Assembly: GCA_903882725.1 (NCBI GenBank)
Contig: CAIRYF010000302.1
Location: 1 to 13,194 of the forward strand
Direction of reading: 5' to 3'
DNA: 13,194 bases
Origin: an uncultured Simplicispira sp.
Lineage (GTDB): Bacteria > Pseudomonadota > Gammaproteobacteria > Burkholderiales > Burkholderiaceae_C
Position 1 is the first letter of the stretch. Each line of letters starts with the position of its first letter. The position numbers and the translations under genes were made by a program. The notes under the pieces are model-generated. The model did no database searches, was not told the DNA's origin, and worked only from the letters and a program-made list of their open reading frames with translations. Shown in pieces: positions 1 to 7,693 of this stretch.

Positions 1-677
1 AGTGCCAGCGCCACCGCACTGAGCACGCCCAGCAGCGGCAGCAAGGCAAACAACAGTGGTTGATCGGCAAACAGCGGCACGCTCGACGGCGCGCGCACGG
101 TAAAAAACAGCGCCGCTGGCACCAGCAGCGCCATGTCCAGCCAATGCCCTGCCAAGTGATCGGTACACAAACGCCGACGCAGCGCAAAGTAAGCCGTGTA
201 ACCCAGCGCAACCAACCACATCTCCCACGACACACTGCCTGCGCGCCACAGCTCAAAGCCGACTCCCGCCGCTGCCAGCGCGGTTGACAGCTGCTGCGCC
301 TGCGACAGCCGCTCGCCAAAGAACATACGCCCCGTCAGTACCATCACCAATGGCAACAAAAAATAGCCCAGCGACACCTGCAGCGCCCGCCCATGCAGCG
401 GTGCCCACATGAACAACCACAACTGCACGCCCAGCATGGCGGCACTCAGCAGCAGCCCCAGCGCGCTGCGCGGTGCCCGGCGCACGCTGTGCCATAACTG
501 GCGCAGCCGCGCGCCCTCACCGCGCCACAGCAATAGCGCAGTGGTAAACGGCAGCGTCAGCAGCACCCGCCAGCCAAAAATTTGCTCGCCATCGAGTGGC
601 GTTAAAAACGGTGAAAGAAAATAAATACCGCTAAATAAGACCGAAGCCAAGACGGACGCAACAATGCCCTTGATCAT
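1..677 (-). CDS. rarD: RarD-like EamA-family permease (3' end cut by window)
   Basis: Multi-spanning inner-membrane protein of the drug/metabolite transporter superfamily. The frame is open on the minus strand from ATG at 677 to the window edge, giving about 225 residues that start MIKGIVASVLASVLFSGIYF. The first visible helix has the family's early aromatic run (GIYFLSPF). A later segment reading QLWLFMWAPLHGRALQVSLG, then GYFLLPLVMVLTGRMFFGER, closely follows E. coli RarD (NWLLFIWAV, then SLGYFINPLVN and FLGERF). Several hydrophobic helices are separated by short Arg-rich loops, as in EamA proteins. RarD is historically linked to chloramphenicol sensitivity, but its substrate is not established, so no transport role is claimed. 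The C-terminal quarter lies beyond position 1. No strong ribosome-binding site precedes the ATG. The gene diverges from the fecR-type operon across about 150 bases. Confidence 0.8.
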   Translation of the reverse strand, partial: MIKGIVASVLASVLFSGIYFLSPFLTPLDGEQIFGWRVLLTLPFTTALLLWRGEGARLRQLWHSVRRAPRSALGLLLSAAMLGVQLWLFMWAPLHGRALQVSLGYFLLPLVMVLTGRMFFGERLSQAQQLSTALAAAGVGFELWRAGSVSWEMWLVALGYTAYFALRRRLCTDHLAGHWLDMALLVPAALFFTVRAPSSVPLFADQPLLFALLPLLGVLSAVALA

Positions 678-825
678 AAATACTCAATTTCAAGGAAACG
701 CTAAACAGGTGGTGGCGGGGATTTGCCAAAAGAGGAGCGCCAAGATACGCCAAAAGCAGTGGCAAACTCAGTGCCACGCGACAATAGTGTCGTTTGGCTA
801 TTTTTTTGAAGAAAGCGGGGCCACC
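678..825. promoter_or_regulatory. Divergent intergenic region with two adjacent inverted repeats
   Basis: Non-coding gap between the divergent rarD-like and fecR-like genes. Two perfect inverted repeats lie side by side: GTGGCA/TGCCAC (759-764 and 772-777, 7-base loop) and CGACA/TGTCG (779-783 and 788-792, 4-base loop). A T-rich run follows at 801-807. They could be operators or hairpins in the fecR operon leader. I could not identify a convincing sigma-70 promoter. A TTGCCA at 723-728 could be a -35 element, but no good -10 follows at the usual spacing. Confidence 0.35.
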
Positions 826-1278
826 TTGAGATACAAACAATGCGGTACTTTTTTGCTGGCGGTGTTGGTATGCGTACCAGCCATGGCTGCCCGTGACTCC
901 AGCGACATTATTGGTCACGTTCAACACCTGACGGGTACAGCATCTATCGTGCGCGACAGCGCCGTTGTTGCCATCACTGCCGGCGCAGCACTGTATCCGG
1001 GTGATGTGGTTCGTACCGGCAAACCGGGTGCTGCGGGTGTGGTTCTGACTGACGACACCACCATTTCACTGGGCTCTGGCAGTGAAATCGCCCTGAATGA
1101 TTACGTCTTTCAGCCCAAAGATGGCAAATTTGCCTTGGCTTTAAAAATGGTCAAAGGCACGTTTGCCTACGTTACCGGGCAAATTGTCAAGCTCTCGCCC
1201 GAATCGGCCCAAGTGCAAACCCCAGACGCCACCATCGCCGTGCGCGGCACCAAGCTTTTGATTCAAATCGAGGAGTGA
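826..1278 (+). CDS. Secreted FecR-domain protein
   Basis: Small exported protein built of one FecR domain, predicted periplasmic. A TTG start at 826 gives 150 residues beginning with a clear signal peptide: a basic start (RYK), the hydrophobic core FLLAVLVCVPAMA, and likely cleavage at AMA/ARD. The FecR-like core follows: GDVVRTGKPG, a DDTTISLGSGSEI strand pair, KMVKGTFAYVTG, and a closing TPDATIAVRGTKLLI that matches the family's usual VRGT ending. The frame stays open back to an ATG at 664. That start would overlap the divergent rarD-like start and place 54 unlikely residues before the signal peptide, so I prefer 826; a GTG at 787 is another option. A GAAAG at 811-815 is a weak ribosome-binding site. 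Unlike FecR itself, it has no visible anti-sigma region. It is first in an operon with an OmpA-like lipoprotein and a CHASE2-HD-GYP protein, and its stop overlaps the next gene's Shine-Dalgarno sequence. Confidence 0.8.
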   Translation: MRYKQCGTFLLAVLVCVPAMAARDSSDIIGHVQHLTGTASIVRDSAVVAITAGAALYPGDVVRTGKPGAAGVVLTDDTTISLGSGSEIALNDYVFQPKDGKFALALKMVKGTFAYVTGQIVKLSPESAQVQTPDATIAVRGTKLLIQIEE

Positions 1279-1283
1279 TCAAC

Positions 1284-1928
1284 GTGCTTTTGACAACAAC
1301 AACGCCGATAACAACAACGCCGATAACAACGGCAGGCCTTCTGGTGGCCTTGGGTTTGAGTTTGGGTTTGGTGGGGTGTGCTGCACCACCCCATCAATCT
1401 ATCGTTTTAGTCCCCGATCCGGCCGGTCACGTGGGTGCGGCAGAGGTGCGTACTGCTGTGGGTGCGCAAATGTTGCAAAAATCGGGCGATATGACCCGCA
1501 CCAAGGGCGCTTCGGCAGCACCATCGACGCCAACCACCGCTGAGACGGCTTTCATTAACACCACCTTTGGCGAAGCCTTGGCGGTAGAGCCGCCACCGGC
1601 CCAAACTTTCACCCTGTTGTTTGAGAACGGCTCGGCAGTTTTACGTGCTGACTCCTTGGGTCAACTCGATGAGATTGCCGCAGCCAGCCACCGGCGTATG
1701 GCAGTGCGCGTCAGCATCAGCGGCCACACCGATGCCGTCGGCTCTGACAAACTCAATGATGGCTTGGCTCGTGCCCGGACTGAGGAAGTCAAACAACAAC
1801 TGCTGCGACGCCGGGTATCTCCAGAACTGATTTTGACCAGCTCGCACGGCAAGGGCAATCCGCTGATTCCTACACCCGATGGCGTCGCTGAACCGCGCAA
1901 CCGACGGGTGGTCGTCATCGTTCGCTAG
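1284..1928 (+). CDS. OmpA-family peptidoglycan-binding lipoprotein
   Basis: Predicted outer-membrane lipoprotein with a C-terminal OmpA-like domain that would anchor to peptidoglycan. The GTG at 1284 is chosen because AGGAG (1271-1275) lies 8 bases upstream; a GTG at 1275 would overlap that site. The 214-residue product starts with a Thr/Pro-rich segment, then a hydrophobic stretch ending in the lipobox LVGC (Cys32). Residues 33-105 are a low-complexity linker. The OmpA-like domain runs from about residue 108 to the end: LLFENGSAVL, ISGHTDAVGS (the conserved GHTD), RARTEEVKQQLLRRRVSPE and NRRVVVIV, with the Asp and Arg residues expected to contact diaminopimelate. The signal peptide is odd because it has no positive charge before the hydrophobic core, and its Thr/Pro segment is coded by a 15-base tandem repeat. 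It is co-transcribed with the flanking genes. Confidence 0.85.
   Translation: MLLTTTTPITTTPITTAGLLVALGLSLGLVGCAAPPHQSIVLVPDPAGHVGAAEVRTAVGAQMLQKSGDMTRTKGASAAPSTPTTAETAFINTTFGEALAVEPPPAQTFTLLFENGSAVLRADSLGQLDEIAAASHRRMAVRVSISGHTDAVGSDKLNDGLARARTEEVKQQLLRRRVSPELILTSSHGKGNPLIPTPDGVAEPRNRRVVVIVR
1295..1330. repeat. 15-bp tandem repeat in the lipoprotein signal-peptide coding region
   Basis: A perfect direct repeat of period 15 (unit ACAACAACGCCGATA) runs for 36 bases, about 2.4 copies. It codes the repeated ITTTP segment before the hydrophobic core of the lipoprotein signal peptide. Because 15 is a multiple of three, slippage would add or remove five residues and not shut the gene off. Confidence 0.85.
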
Positions 1929-1941
1929 GAGTCGCGCTCTA
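1926..1941 (+). promoter_or_regulatory. Shine-Dalgarno site embedded in the upstream stop codon
   Basis: TAGGAG at 1926-1931 contains the TAG stop of the OmpA-like gene and an AGGAG ribosome-binding site 9 bases before the ATG at 1941. This suggests translational coupling and supports 1941 as the start of the CHASE2-HD-GYP gene. Confidence 0.7.
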
Positions 1942-4028
1942 TGCCATGCAGGCACGACTGTATTCACCGCCTGTGCCAGTTTTTTTGGTTACGCAAAGAA
2001 CTGGCTGGAATTTATGCAACCGGGCTGTGCCTGACCTTGCTGGTGGCTTTGCTGTCGGTTTTTCCGACGCCGGCGGTGCAAAAGTCCGAACTGGCGCTGT
2101 ACGACGTGATGTTGGCAAATCGCACCCAAGCGCCACAGTCCAACGTACCGGTGGTGGTCGGAATTGACGAAGACAGCCTGGCCACATTTGGACAGTGGCC
2201 TTGGCCGCGTTACCGTTTAGCCTTGTTGATAGAGCAGTTGCAGCAGTTGGGTGCGCAGGTGGTGGCGCTTGATTTTTTGATGCCCGAATTGGATCGCACG
2301 GCCCCCGAAGTTATCCAATCGGAACGCCAACGCGACCAGATAGAAGCCAAAAATACCAGTACGCCTCCTGCACATCCTGCGCCTTCTGCACCCACTAAAA
2401 CGCCTTTGTACGACGACAACTCACAGCGTTTGGCCGATGCTTTGGGTCGTGGCACAACGGTGCTGGGTTACTACCTGGATTTTTCTCAACCCACCGCCTC
2501 GGGCCGTTCGCTGCATCCGCCGACAGCCCCGGCAGGCATGGTGGTGTCGCGCTCGTTTCATGGAACAGGGCAATGGCCCCAGCCACAAGGACAAATCCGC
2601 AGCCTGCCCTTGTTGACCGATGCCGCCAGCGCCGAGGGTTTTACCAACGCCTTGCAAGACTTGGACGGCACTTTGCGCCGCATACCGCTGCTGCTGACGT
2701 CACCGCAAGGCCAAGATACGCCCTCGCTGGCGCTAGCGGCTGCACTGCTGTCATCGCCCCAGCGCAGTCTGCGGCTGGACACCGACCCCACCGGGGCCGT
2801 GCTGCATTGGGGGGCACGACAGATTCCTTTGGATGGTTCGGGCAATTTGCTATTGGATTGGCGCAGCAGCGCGCCGCGCTATGTCTCAGCGCGCAGCGTA
2901 TTGCAGGGCAGCATGGCTTCAGGCAGTCTGCGCGGCAACATTGTGGTCGTAGGGGCGTGGGCGCAAGGGCTGGGAGACCGGCATCTGACACCGTCTGGCA
3001 AATCCGTCTATGGCGTAGCCGTACACGCCACCGTCATTGACAACCTGTTGTCGGGCACCTTCATTGCCCGGCCCTCTTGGGCCAGAGGTGCTGAATTGCT
3101 GGCGGTACTGGTGGCCGGGGCGCTGTGTACCTTGTTTTTAGGCCGCCCGGGGTTTGCTTGGTCGGTGTGGGTGGTGGTGTTGGGGACGGTAGGGCTGTAT
3201 ACCGGTGCTCGCCAATTGCTGGTGCAAGAGGGGCTGCACCTGTCCCCTTTATTGCCCATAGCGACTTTGGTGCTGATCTCTAGCGTGTTGAGCTTGCTCA
3301 AATACGGCTTTGAAGCGCGCAAACTCTTGCTGCGCACCCAAGAATTGTCCGAGGCACAAGACGGCATCATCACCAGTTTTTCGGCGCTGTCTGAGACGCG
3401 CGACAAAGAAACCGGCGGCCACATTCTGCGCACCCGCCGCTACGTTGAAATACTGGCCGAGCAGCTGTCCACCACCCCCGCCTACGCCTATTTAACCGCC
3501 TCAGATATTGAGCTGCTGGGCAAGTCAGCGCCGCTGCACGACATTGGCAAAGTCGGCATCCCCGACAGCATTTTGCAAAAGCCGGGCAAATTGACTGCCG
3601 AAGAGTACGCCATCATGCAAAACCATCCGCTGATTGGCGCACAGGCTTTGGCCAAAGTCATGGCCCGTACCAGTGCCAGTGCCAGCCACCTCAAAAAGAA
3701 GAATTTTCTCGATTACGCATGCCAAATGGTCGAAGCGCACCACGAGCGCTGGGATGGCAAGGGCTACCCGCACCGCCTCAGCGGCCCAGCGATTCCATTG
3801 GCCGGTCGGCTGATGGCACTGGCCGATGTGTACGACGCGCTGATCAGCAAGCGGGTTTATAAAAGAGGCTTTTCCCATGATGAGGTGCGCCAAATACTGA
3901 TCCAAGAATCGGGCGCACACTTTGACCCCGACGTGGTGACTGCATTTTTGGCCCGCGAAGCTGATTTTGTGCGGATTGCCGAAGAATTTGCCGATCCGCC
4001 CCCAGCGCCCGACGCTGCGGTGAATTAA
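1941..4028 (+). CDS. CHASE2 sensor / HD-GYP cyclic-di-GMP phosphodiesterase
   Basis: A 695-residue inner-membrane signalling protein predicted to hydrolyse cyclic di-GMP in response to an extracytoplasmic signal. A first membrane helix lies at about residues 22-42. The periplasmic CHASE2 domain spans about 45-375 and includes VVVGIDEDSLATFGQWPWPR and the ALDFLMPELD strand. Three more helices (about 380-398, 402-420, 433-455) form the usual CHASE2 exit. A short coiled linker (RKLLLRTQELSEAQD) leads to the HD-GYP domain from about 470. Its key motifs are intact: GGHILRTRRY, LHDIGKVGIPD (His533, Asp534, Lys537), a KPGKLTAEE helix, HHERWDGKGYP (His600, His601, Gly608-Tyr609-Pro610) and ALADVYDAL. 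All expected metal ligands seem present, so activity is likely. CHASE2 is more often fused to adenylate cyclases or kinases. It is last in the operon with the FecR and OmpA-like genes, which may form or sense the envelope input. Confidence 0.9.
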   Translation: MPCRHDCIHRLCQFFWLRKELAGIYATGLCLTLLVALLSVFPTPAVQKSELALYDVMLANRTQAPQSNVPVVVGIDEDSLATFGQWPWPRYRLALLIEQLQQLGAQVVALDFLMPELDRTAPEVIQSERQRDQIEAKNTSTPPAHPAPSAPTKTPLYDDNSQRLADALGRGTTVLGYYLDFSQPTASGRSLHPPTAPAGMVVSRSFHGTGQWPQPQGQIRSLPLLTDAASAEGFTNALQDLDGTLRRIPLLLTSPQGQDTPSLALAAALLSSPQRSLRLDTDPTGAVLHWGARQIPLDGSGNLLLDWRSSAPRYVSARSVLQGSMASGSLRGNIVVVGAWAQGLGDRHLTPSGKSVYGVAVHATVIDNLLSGTFIARPSWARGAELLAVLVAGALCTLFLGRPGFAWSVWVVVLGTVGLYTGARQLLVQEGLHLSPLLPIATLVLISSVLSLLKYGFEARKLLLRTQELSEAQDGIITSFSALSETRDKETGGHILRTRRYVEILAEQLSTTPAYAYLTASDIELLGKSAPLHDIGKVGIPDSILQKPGKLTAEEYAIMQNHPLIGAQALAKVMARTSASASHLKKKNFLDYACQMVEAHHERWDGKGYPHRLSGPAIPLAGRLMALADVYDALISKRVYKRGFSHDEVRQILIQESGAHFDPDVVTAFLAREADFVRIAEEFADPPPAPDAAVN

Positions 4029-4029
4029 A

Positions 4030-4090
4030 GGTCAAATCAGCCTCTAGCGCTTATGTGGCTTACGGTTATAGCTATCTATTTGATAGCTTT
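4030..4090. repeat. Short intergenic palindromic repeat (Comamonadaceae-type)
   Basis: A 60-base non-coding element sits exactly between two convergent genes. It has CAAAT, then CTCTAGCGCTTAT, and ends in a perfect hairpin (4070-4088). From memory, related sequences with the CTCTAGCGCTTAT block and the AGCTATC hairpin are scattered between genes in Comamonadaceae genomes; this could not be checked here. An ungapped diverged copy lies in the mutS reading frame at 9116-9170, about 33 of 55 bases identical by my hand count. Confidence 0.55.
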
Positions 4091-4092
4091 TC
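4070..4092. terminator. Hairpin terminator between convergent genes
   Basis: AGCTATC (4070-4076) pairs perfectly with GATAGCT (4082-4088) over a 5-base loop and is followed by TTTT on the plus strand, so it can end the FecR/OmpA/CHASE2 operon. Read on the minus strand it lies just past the gshA stop codon (4091-4093), but no T run follows there, so it would work less well as a gshA terminator. The stem is only 7 bp with three G-C pairs. Confidence 0.5.
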
Positions 4093-5614
4093 AACCCAAG
4101 CCCTGCGCTGCCATGTAGTGCTGGCGCCATTCTTCAAACGGCAGACTGTCGGCGTCTTCAATGGTTTTTTGTGCCACCAACGACGCTGCCACTTCAGCCA
4201 CGCTGCGCGCTTGCTGCGCGGCGCTCCACGGCAGGGCCACCAAGGCATCGCGTGCCAGCGTCGATTGGTGCAGCGTGAAGGCCGAAAAGCTGTTGTTGTG
4301 CCGCTGCGCCATGTGCGCCAGCACGCGCGCTGATGGCGTTTGCGCGGCATCGGCCAAGGTGCTGCGCGCTTGCGCCAGCGCAGCGCTGTAGTCGCCGCGG
4401 TGGTGGGTGGCATCCAGCGCAGCGGCCAAGGGTACGCACTGGGCCAAGATGTCGGCAGCCCAATCGACCAGCGCCACGCTGCGGCGCTGGCGCAGCAATT
4501 GCAGGCCCGGCTCGCGACCACGGGCCGCCGTGAGGTGCTGGTTGTATTTGATTTCGGTGATTTCTGTCGGCGTATCGGGCGGGCTGTCGGTCAGCAGGCA
4601 GTGCAGCAAAAACACGTCCAACAGGCGCATGGTCTGCGCGGTGATGCCGACCGGCACAAACGGGTCTAAGTCCATCAGCCGCACTTCGACATATTCGACG
4701 CCGCGCTCGCGCAGCGCGTGCAGCGGGCGCTCGCCGGGCTCGATGACGCGCTTGGGGCGGATGGTGCCGTAGAACTCGTTTTCAATTTGCAGCAGGCTGG
4801 TGCCCATCTGGTTGTAGTCGCCGCCGGGGTTGCGCACGCCGACGGCCTCGTAGGCTGGATAGGGCTGCACCAGTGCCTCGTGCAGCGAGTCGGCGTAGCC
4901 CTGCAAGCTGTTGTAGCTGACGGCGAGCGTGGCTTGCGCGTCACTTTGGTAGCCCAAGCTGCCCATGCGCAGCGAGGTGGCGTGCGGCAGGTACAGCGCC
5001 TGCTCGCTCAGGCGCTGCAGCGCGTGCGGGCGCCCTTGCGCAAAGCACGGCCCCAGCGCGGGCGAAGCGCCAAACAAATACAGCAGCACAAAGGCGTGGC
5101 GGCGAAAATTGCGGATCAGGCTGAAATACTGCTCGCTGCTCACGTCCGGCATCGACCAGTTGTAGTGAATGCCGCAAATGGTTTGCATCCGCCGGCCATA
5201 GCGGTGGCCCAGGCCCATGCGGTAGACGCTCTTGGCGCGGCCAATGTTGGAGCTGCCGTAGCGTGCCAGCGGAATCGTCTCGTCGGTCGGCAAGTGGCAC
5301 GGCATACTCGACACCCATAGCCGCTCGTCGCCCGAGGCTTGCAGCGTGCGCAGCACAAACTGGTGTACCTCGGTCAGCTCGTTCAAGCACTCTTGCACGC
5401 CGTGGTGGACGCCAGTGATCAGCTCAATTTGCGACTCGCTGTAATCGGTGGTGATGTGCGGGTGCGTCAGCGTGGCACCCAGCGCCAGCGGGTGCGGCGT
5501 TAGGGCCAAATCGCCGTTGGGCAGCACGCGCAAGCCCTCTTTTTCGATACCGCGCCGTATGCCCGCCAAGCGCTGGGCGGGGTGGGCGTCTATTTTTTTT
5601 TGCAAGGTGCTCAT
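4091..5614 (-). CDS. gshA: Glutamate-cysteine ligase (proteobacterial type 1)
   Basis: Cytoplasmic ATP-dependent ligase that joins L-glutamate and L-cysteine to gamma-glutamylcysteine, the first step of glutathione synthesis. The ATG at 5614 gives 507 residues, close to the 518 of E. coli GshA, and places the start (MSTLQKKIDAHPAQRL) where the E. coli protein starts. A GTG at 5650 would add 12 residues; neither start has a strong ribosome-binding site. Family motifs run in order: GIEKEGLRV, THPHITTDYSESQIELIT, SSMPCHLP, YGSSNIGRAKSVYRMGLGHR, MQTICGIHYNWSMP, GYQSDAQATLAVSYNSL and VEYVEVRLMDLDPFVP. These form the ATP and metal-binding core of the type 1 family. No gshB is seen here. The gene lies 64 bases downstream of the SDR gene on the same strand and may share its transcript. 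It ends at the palindromic repeat. Confidence 0.95.
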   Translation of the reverse strand: MSTLQKKIDAHPAQRLAGIRRGIEKEGLRVLPNGDLALTPHPLALGATLTHPHITTDYSESQIELITGVHHGVQECLNELTEVHQFVLRTLQASGDERLWVSSMPCHLPTDETIPLARYGSSNIGRAKSVYRMGLGHRYGRRMQTICGIHYNWSMPDVSSEQYFSLIRNFRRHAFVLLYLFGASPALGPCFAQGRPHALQRLSEQALYLPHATSLRMGSLGYQSDAQATLAVSYNSLQGYADSLHEALVQPYPAYEAVGVRNPGGDYNQMGTSLLQIENEFYGTIRPKRVIEPGERPLHALRERGVEYVEVRLMDLDPFVPVGITAQTMRLLDVFLLHCLLTDSPPDTPTEITEIKYNQHLTAARGREPGLQLLRQRRSVALVDWAADILAQCVPLAAALDATHHRGDYSAALAQARSTLADAAQTPSARVLAHMAQRHNNSFSAFTLHQSTLARDALVALPWSAAQQARSVAEVAASLVAQKTIEDADSLPFEEWRQHYMAAQGLG

Positions 5615-5678
5615 GGGGTGGCCGTTTTTAAGTTCGGCGAAACTTAGCACGCCACGCCCTACCCCGCTTGCAATAAGT

Positions 5679-6566
5679 TTAAGAACTGGCTTGCGCCGCC
5701 AAGGCTTTTTGCAATTCCGCCATGCCTTGGGCCATGCCGCTGCCGGGCACTTGCTCGCCTTGGCGGTCGGTCACTTGGGCCCAATGCGCGGCCAATTGCT
5801 CAGGCACATCGGCACTCGCGCCCAAATACACCCCTTGCGTCAGCGTGATGTGCGCGGCCTCAAAACTGCCTGCGCCAGCGCAGACAATGGCGCGCGTGGG
5901 CGCGTCCTCGTGTGCCAACACCAGCAGGGCGGGCACCACGGCACCCGGTTTCAGGGCGGCCAGCATGGCTTGGGGCAGCACGCCTTCGGTCATGCGCGTG
6001 TGCGCGGTGGGTGCCAGCGCGTTGACGCGGATGTTGTGCTTGGCCCCTTCCAGCGCCAAGGTTTGCATCAATCCGACTTGGGCCAGCTTGGCCGCGCCGT
6101 AATTGCTTTGGCCAAAGTTGCCATACAGCCCGGTAGACGAGGTGGTCATGACGATGCGGCCATATTCCTGCGCCTGCATATGCGGCCACACCGCTTTGCA
6201 GCAATGCACCGCACCCATCAAATGCACGTCCAACACCAGCCGAAAATCGGCCAAGTCCATCTTGCTAAAACTCTTGTCGCGCAAAATGCCGGCGTTGTTG
6301 ACCAGCACATCCACCCGGCCCCAAGCGTCTATCGCCTGCTGCACCATGGCCTGCACGGCGACAAAGTCAGTGACCGAGGCACCATTGGCCAGCGCTTGGC
6401 CGCCTGCGGCGCAAATCTCATCGACCACCGCTTGCGCGGCGCTGCCGTCCAAGTCGTTGACCAGCACTTTGGCACCCCGCGCCGCCAGCGCCAGCGCGTG
6501 CTCGCGCCCCAAACCGCCGCCGGCCCCTGTCACGATGGCCACCCGGCCTGTGAAATCAATACCCAT
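5679..6566 (-). CDS. SDR-family dehydrogenase, (3R)-hydroxyacyl-CoA dehydrogenase type
   Basis: Classical short-chain dehydrogenase of 295 residues, probably NAD-dependent. The nucleotide-binding motif TGAGGGLG is at residues 13-20, and an Asp at the end of strand 2 (VNDLD, Asp38) favours NAD over NADP. NNAG is at 90-93. The catalytic set is Ser143, Tyr156 and Lys160 in TTSSTGLYGNFGQSNYGAAK. The GGGLGREHALALA and GLYGNFGQSNY segments closely resemble the (3R)-hydroxyacyl-CoA dehydrogenase domain of peroxisomal multifunctional enzyme type 2, and the extended C-terminus after residue 215 also fits. A role in fatty-acid or polyhydroxyalkanoate oxidation is therefore likely, but the substrate is not proven. 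The start ATG at 6566 is preceded by GGGGAG about 9 bases upstream. The gene starts 35 bases after cheV ends, suggesting co-transcription, although the two have no obvious functional link. Confidence 0.85.
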   Translation of the reverse strand: MGIDFTGRVAIVTGAGGGLGREHALALAARGAKVLVNDLDGSAAQAVVDEICAAGGQALANGASVTDFVAVQAMVQQAIDAWGRVDVLVNNAGILRDKSFSKMDLADFRLVLDVHLMGAVHCCKAVWPHMQAQEYGRIVMTTSSTGLYGNFGQSNYGAAKLAQVGLMQTLALEGAKHNIRVNALAPTAHTRMTEGVLPQAMLAALKPGAVVPALLVLAHEDAPTRAIVCAGAGSFEAAHITLTQGVYLGASADVPEQLAAHWAQVTDRQGEQVPGSGMAQGMAELQKALAAQASS

Positions 6567-6601
6567 GTGATACCACTCCCCACTCCTTTGGTTTTGACAA
6601 T

Positions 6602-7576
6602 TTAGTGCGGCAGCACCGAGCGGATGGTTTTGGCCAAGTCTTCGGCAACGAATTTGGCCACGTAGGCGTCAGCGCCGACGCTGCGCACATGGTCTTCGTT
6701 GGCCGAGCCCGACAGTGACGAATGGATGACTACGGGAATTCGGCTAAAGCGCGGGTCTTGTTTGATTTTGCGCGTCAGGGTGAAGCCATCCATTTCGGGC
6801 ATTTCCAGGTCGGTCAATACCAAGCAGATCTTGTCCAAAACGGTTTTACCCTCGGCTTCTGCGGCATCGGCGATAGCGTTGAGCCGCTCCCAAGCTTCTT
6901 TGCCCGACTTGGTCATTTCAAACGGCGCGTGCATAGCTTTGAGGCCGCGCTCGATCAGTGAGCGGGCAACGAAGGAGTCGTCCGCCGCCAAAATCATGGT
7001 GCCAGCTCTGAGTTTCAGTTCAGGCCCCACTTTTTGCGCATCCATATTCATATCCGACTCGGCCGACGGCGATACCATTTGCAAAATGGCTTCCACGTCA
7101 AGCACTTGCGCCAAGCGGGTGCCGTCACTGCTGCCGTCGAGGCGGGCAATGCTGGTCACCATATTGCGCCCGGCACCGCTGTTGTCGGCAGACAGCACCT
7201 GCTTCCAGTCCAAGCGCACGATGTCTTCGACCGACTCGACCGCAAACGCCTGCGTGCTGCGCGCGTACTCGGTCACCAGCATGATGTTGAGCCCGGTTTT
7301 TGGCTTGCAGCCGACGATGCCGGGCAGGTCAAACACCGGAATCACCTGACCACGCAAGTTAACGATGCCCAACGAATGCGGCGTGGCTCCAACGATGGGC
7401 GTGATGCTGGGCATGGCCACAATCTCGCGAACTTTGAACACGTTGATGCCGAATAACTCAGACTGGCCAAGGGCACTGTCGGCACCGAGACGAAACAACA
7501 AAAGTTCAAACTTATTGGAGTTGGTGAGATTGGTGCGCTCGTCGATTTCGTGCTGGACATTGGTCATGCGGGTCAT
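6602..7576 (-). CDS. cheV: Chemotaxis coupling protein CheV (CheW-REC)
   Basis: Cytoplasmic chemotaxis protein that couples receptors to the CheA kinase and tunes the response by phosphorylation. The ATG at 7576 gives 324 residues and has AAAGAG 7 bases upstream; the frame extends 33 residues further but without family similarity. The CheW-like domain covers about residues 20-170 (LLLFRL, FGINVFKVREI, LGIVNLRGQVIPVFDLP). The response-regulator receiver domain covers about 192-322, with the acidic pair Asp199-Asp200, phospho-acceptor Asp256 in LVLTDLEMPEMDG, switch Ser286 or Ser287, and Lys308. All catalytic residues are present, so it should be phosphorylated by CheA. No other chemotaxis gene lies nearby, so it is an orphan between mutS and a metabolic dehydrogenase. 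The 117-base gap after mutS leaves room for its own promoter, but none is clear. Confidence 0.9.
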   Translation of the reverse strand: MTRMTNVQHEIDERTNLTNSNKFELLLFRLGADSALGQSELFGINVFKVREIVAMPSITPIVGATPHSLGIVNLRGQVIPVFDLPGIVGCKPKTGLNIMLVTEYARSTQAFAVESVEDIVRLDWKQVLSADNSGAGRNMVTSIARLDGSSDGTRLAQVLDVEAILQMVSPSAESDMNMDAQKVGPELKLRAGTMILAADDSFVARSLIERGLKAMHAPFEMTKSGKEAWERLNAIADAAEAEGKTVLDKICLVLTDLEMPEMDGFTLTRKIKQDPRFSRIPVVIHSSLSGSANEDHVRSVGADAYVAKFVAEDLAKTIRSVLPH

Positions 7577-7693
7577 GCTGTTACTCTTTGGCGCAAAAAT
7601 TGCGTGGGTGGATTTTAGAAGCAGAAGGGCCTGGTCGGCGAACTGTTTGCTGGTGCCGCCCAGTCTGCGCACCATACCTGCATTGCATCCTAT

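Noticed and set aside
664..825. An upstream ATG start for the FecR-domain gene
   Set aside because: It would overlap the divergent rarD-like start and put 54 atypical residues before a normal signal peptide.
5448..6605. A 385-residue plus-strand open frame
   Set aside because: It lies antisense to gshA and the SDR gene, both of which have clear conserved motifs on the minus strand. The translation resembles no protein family.
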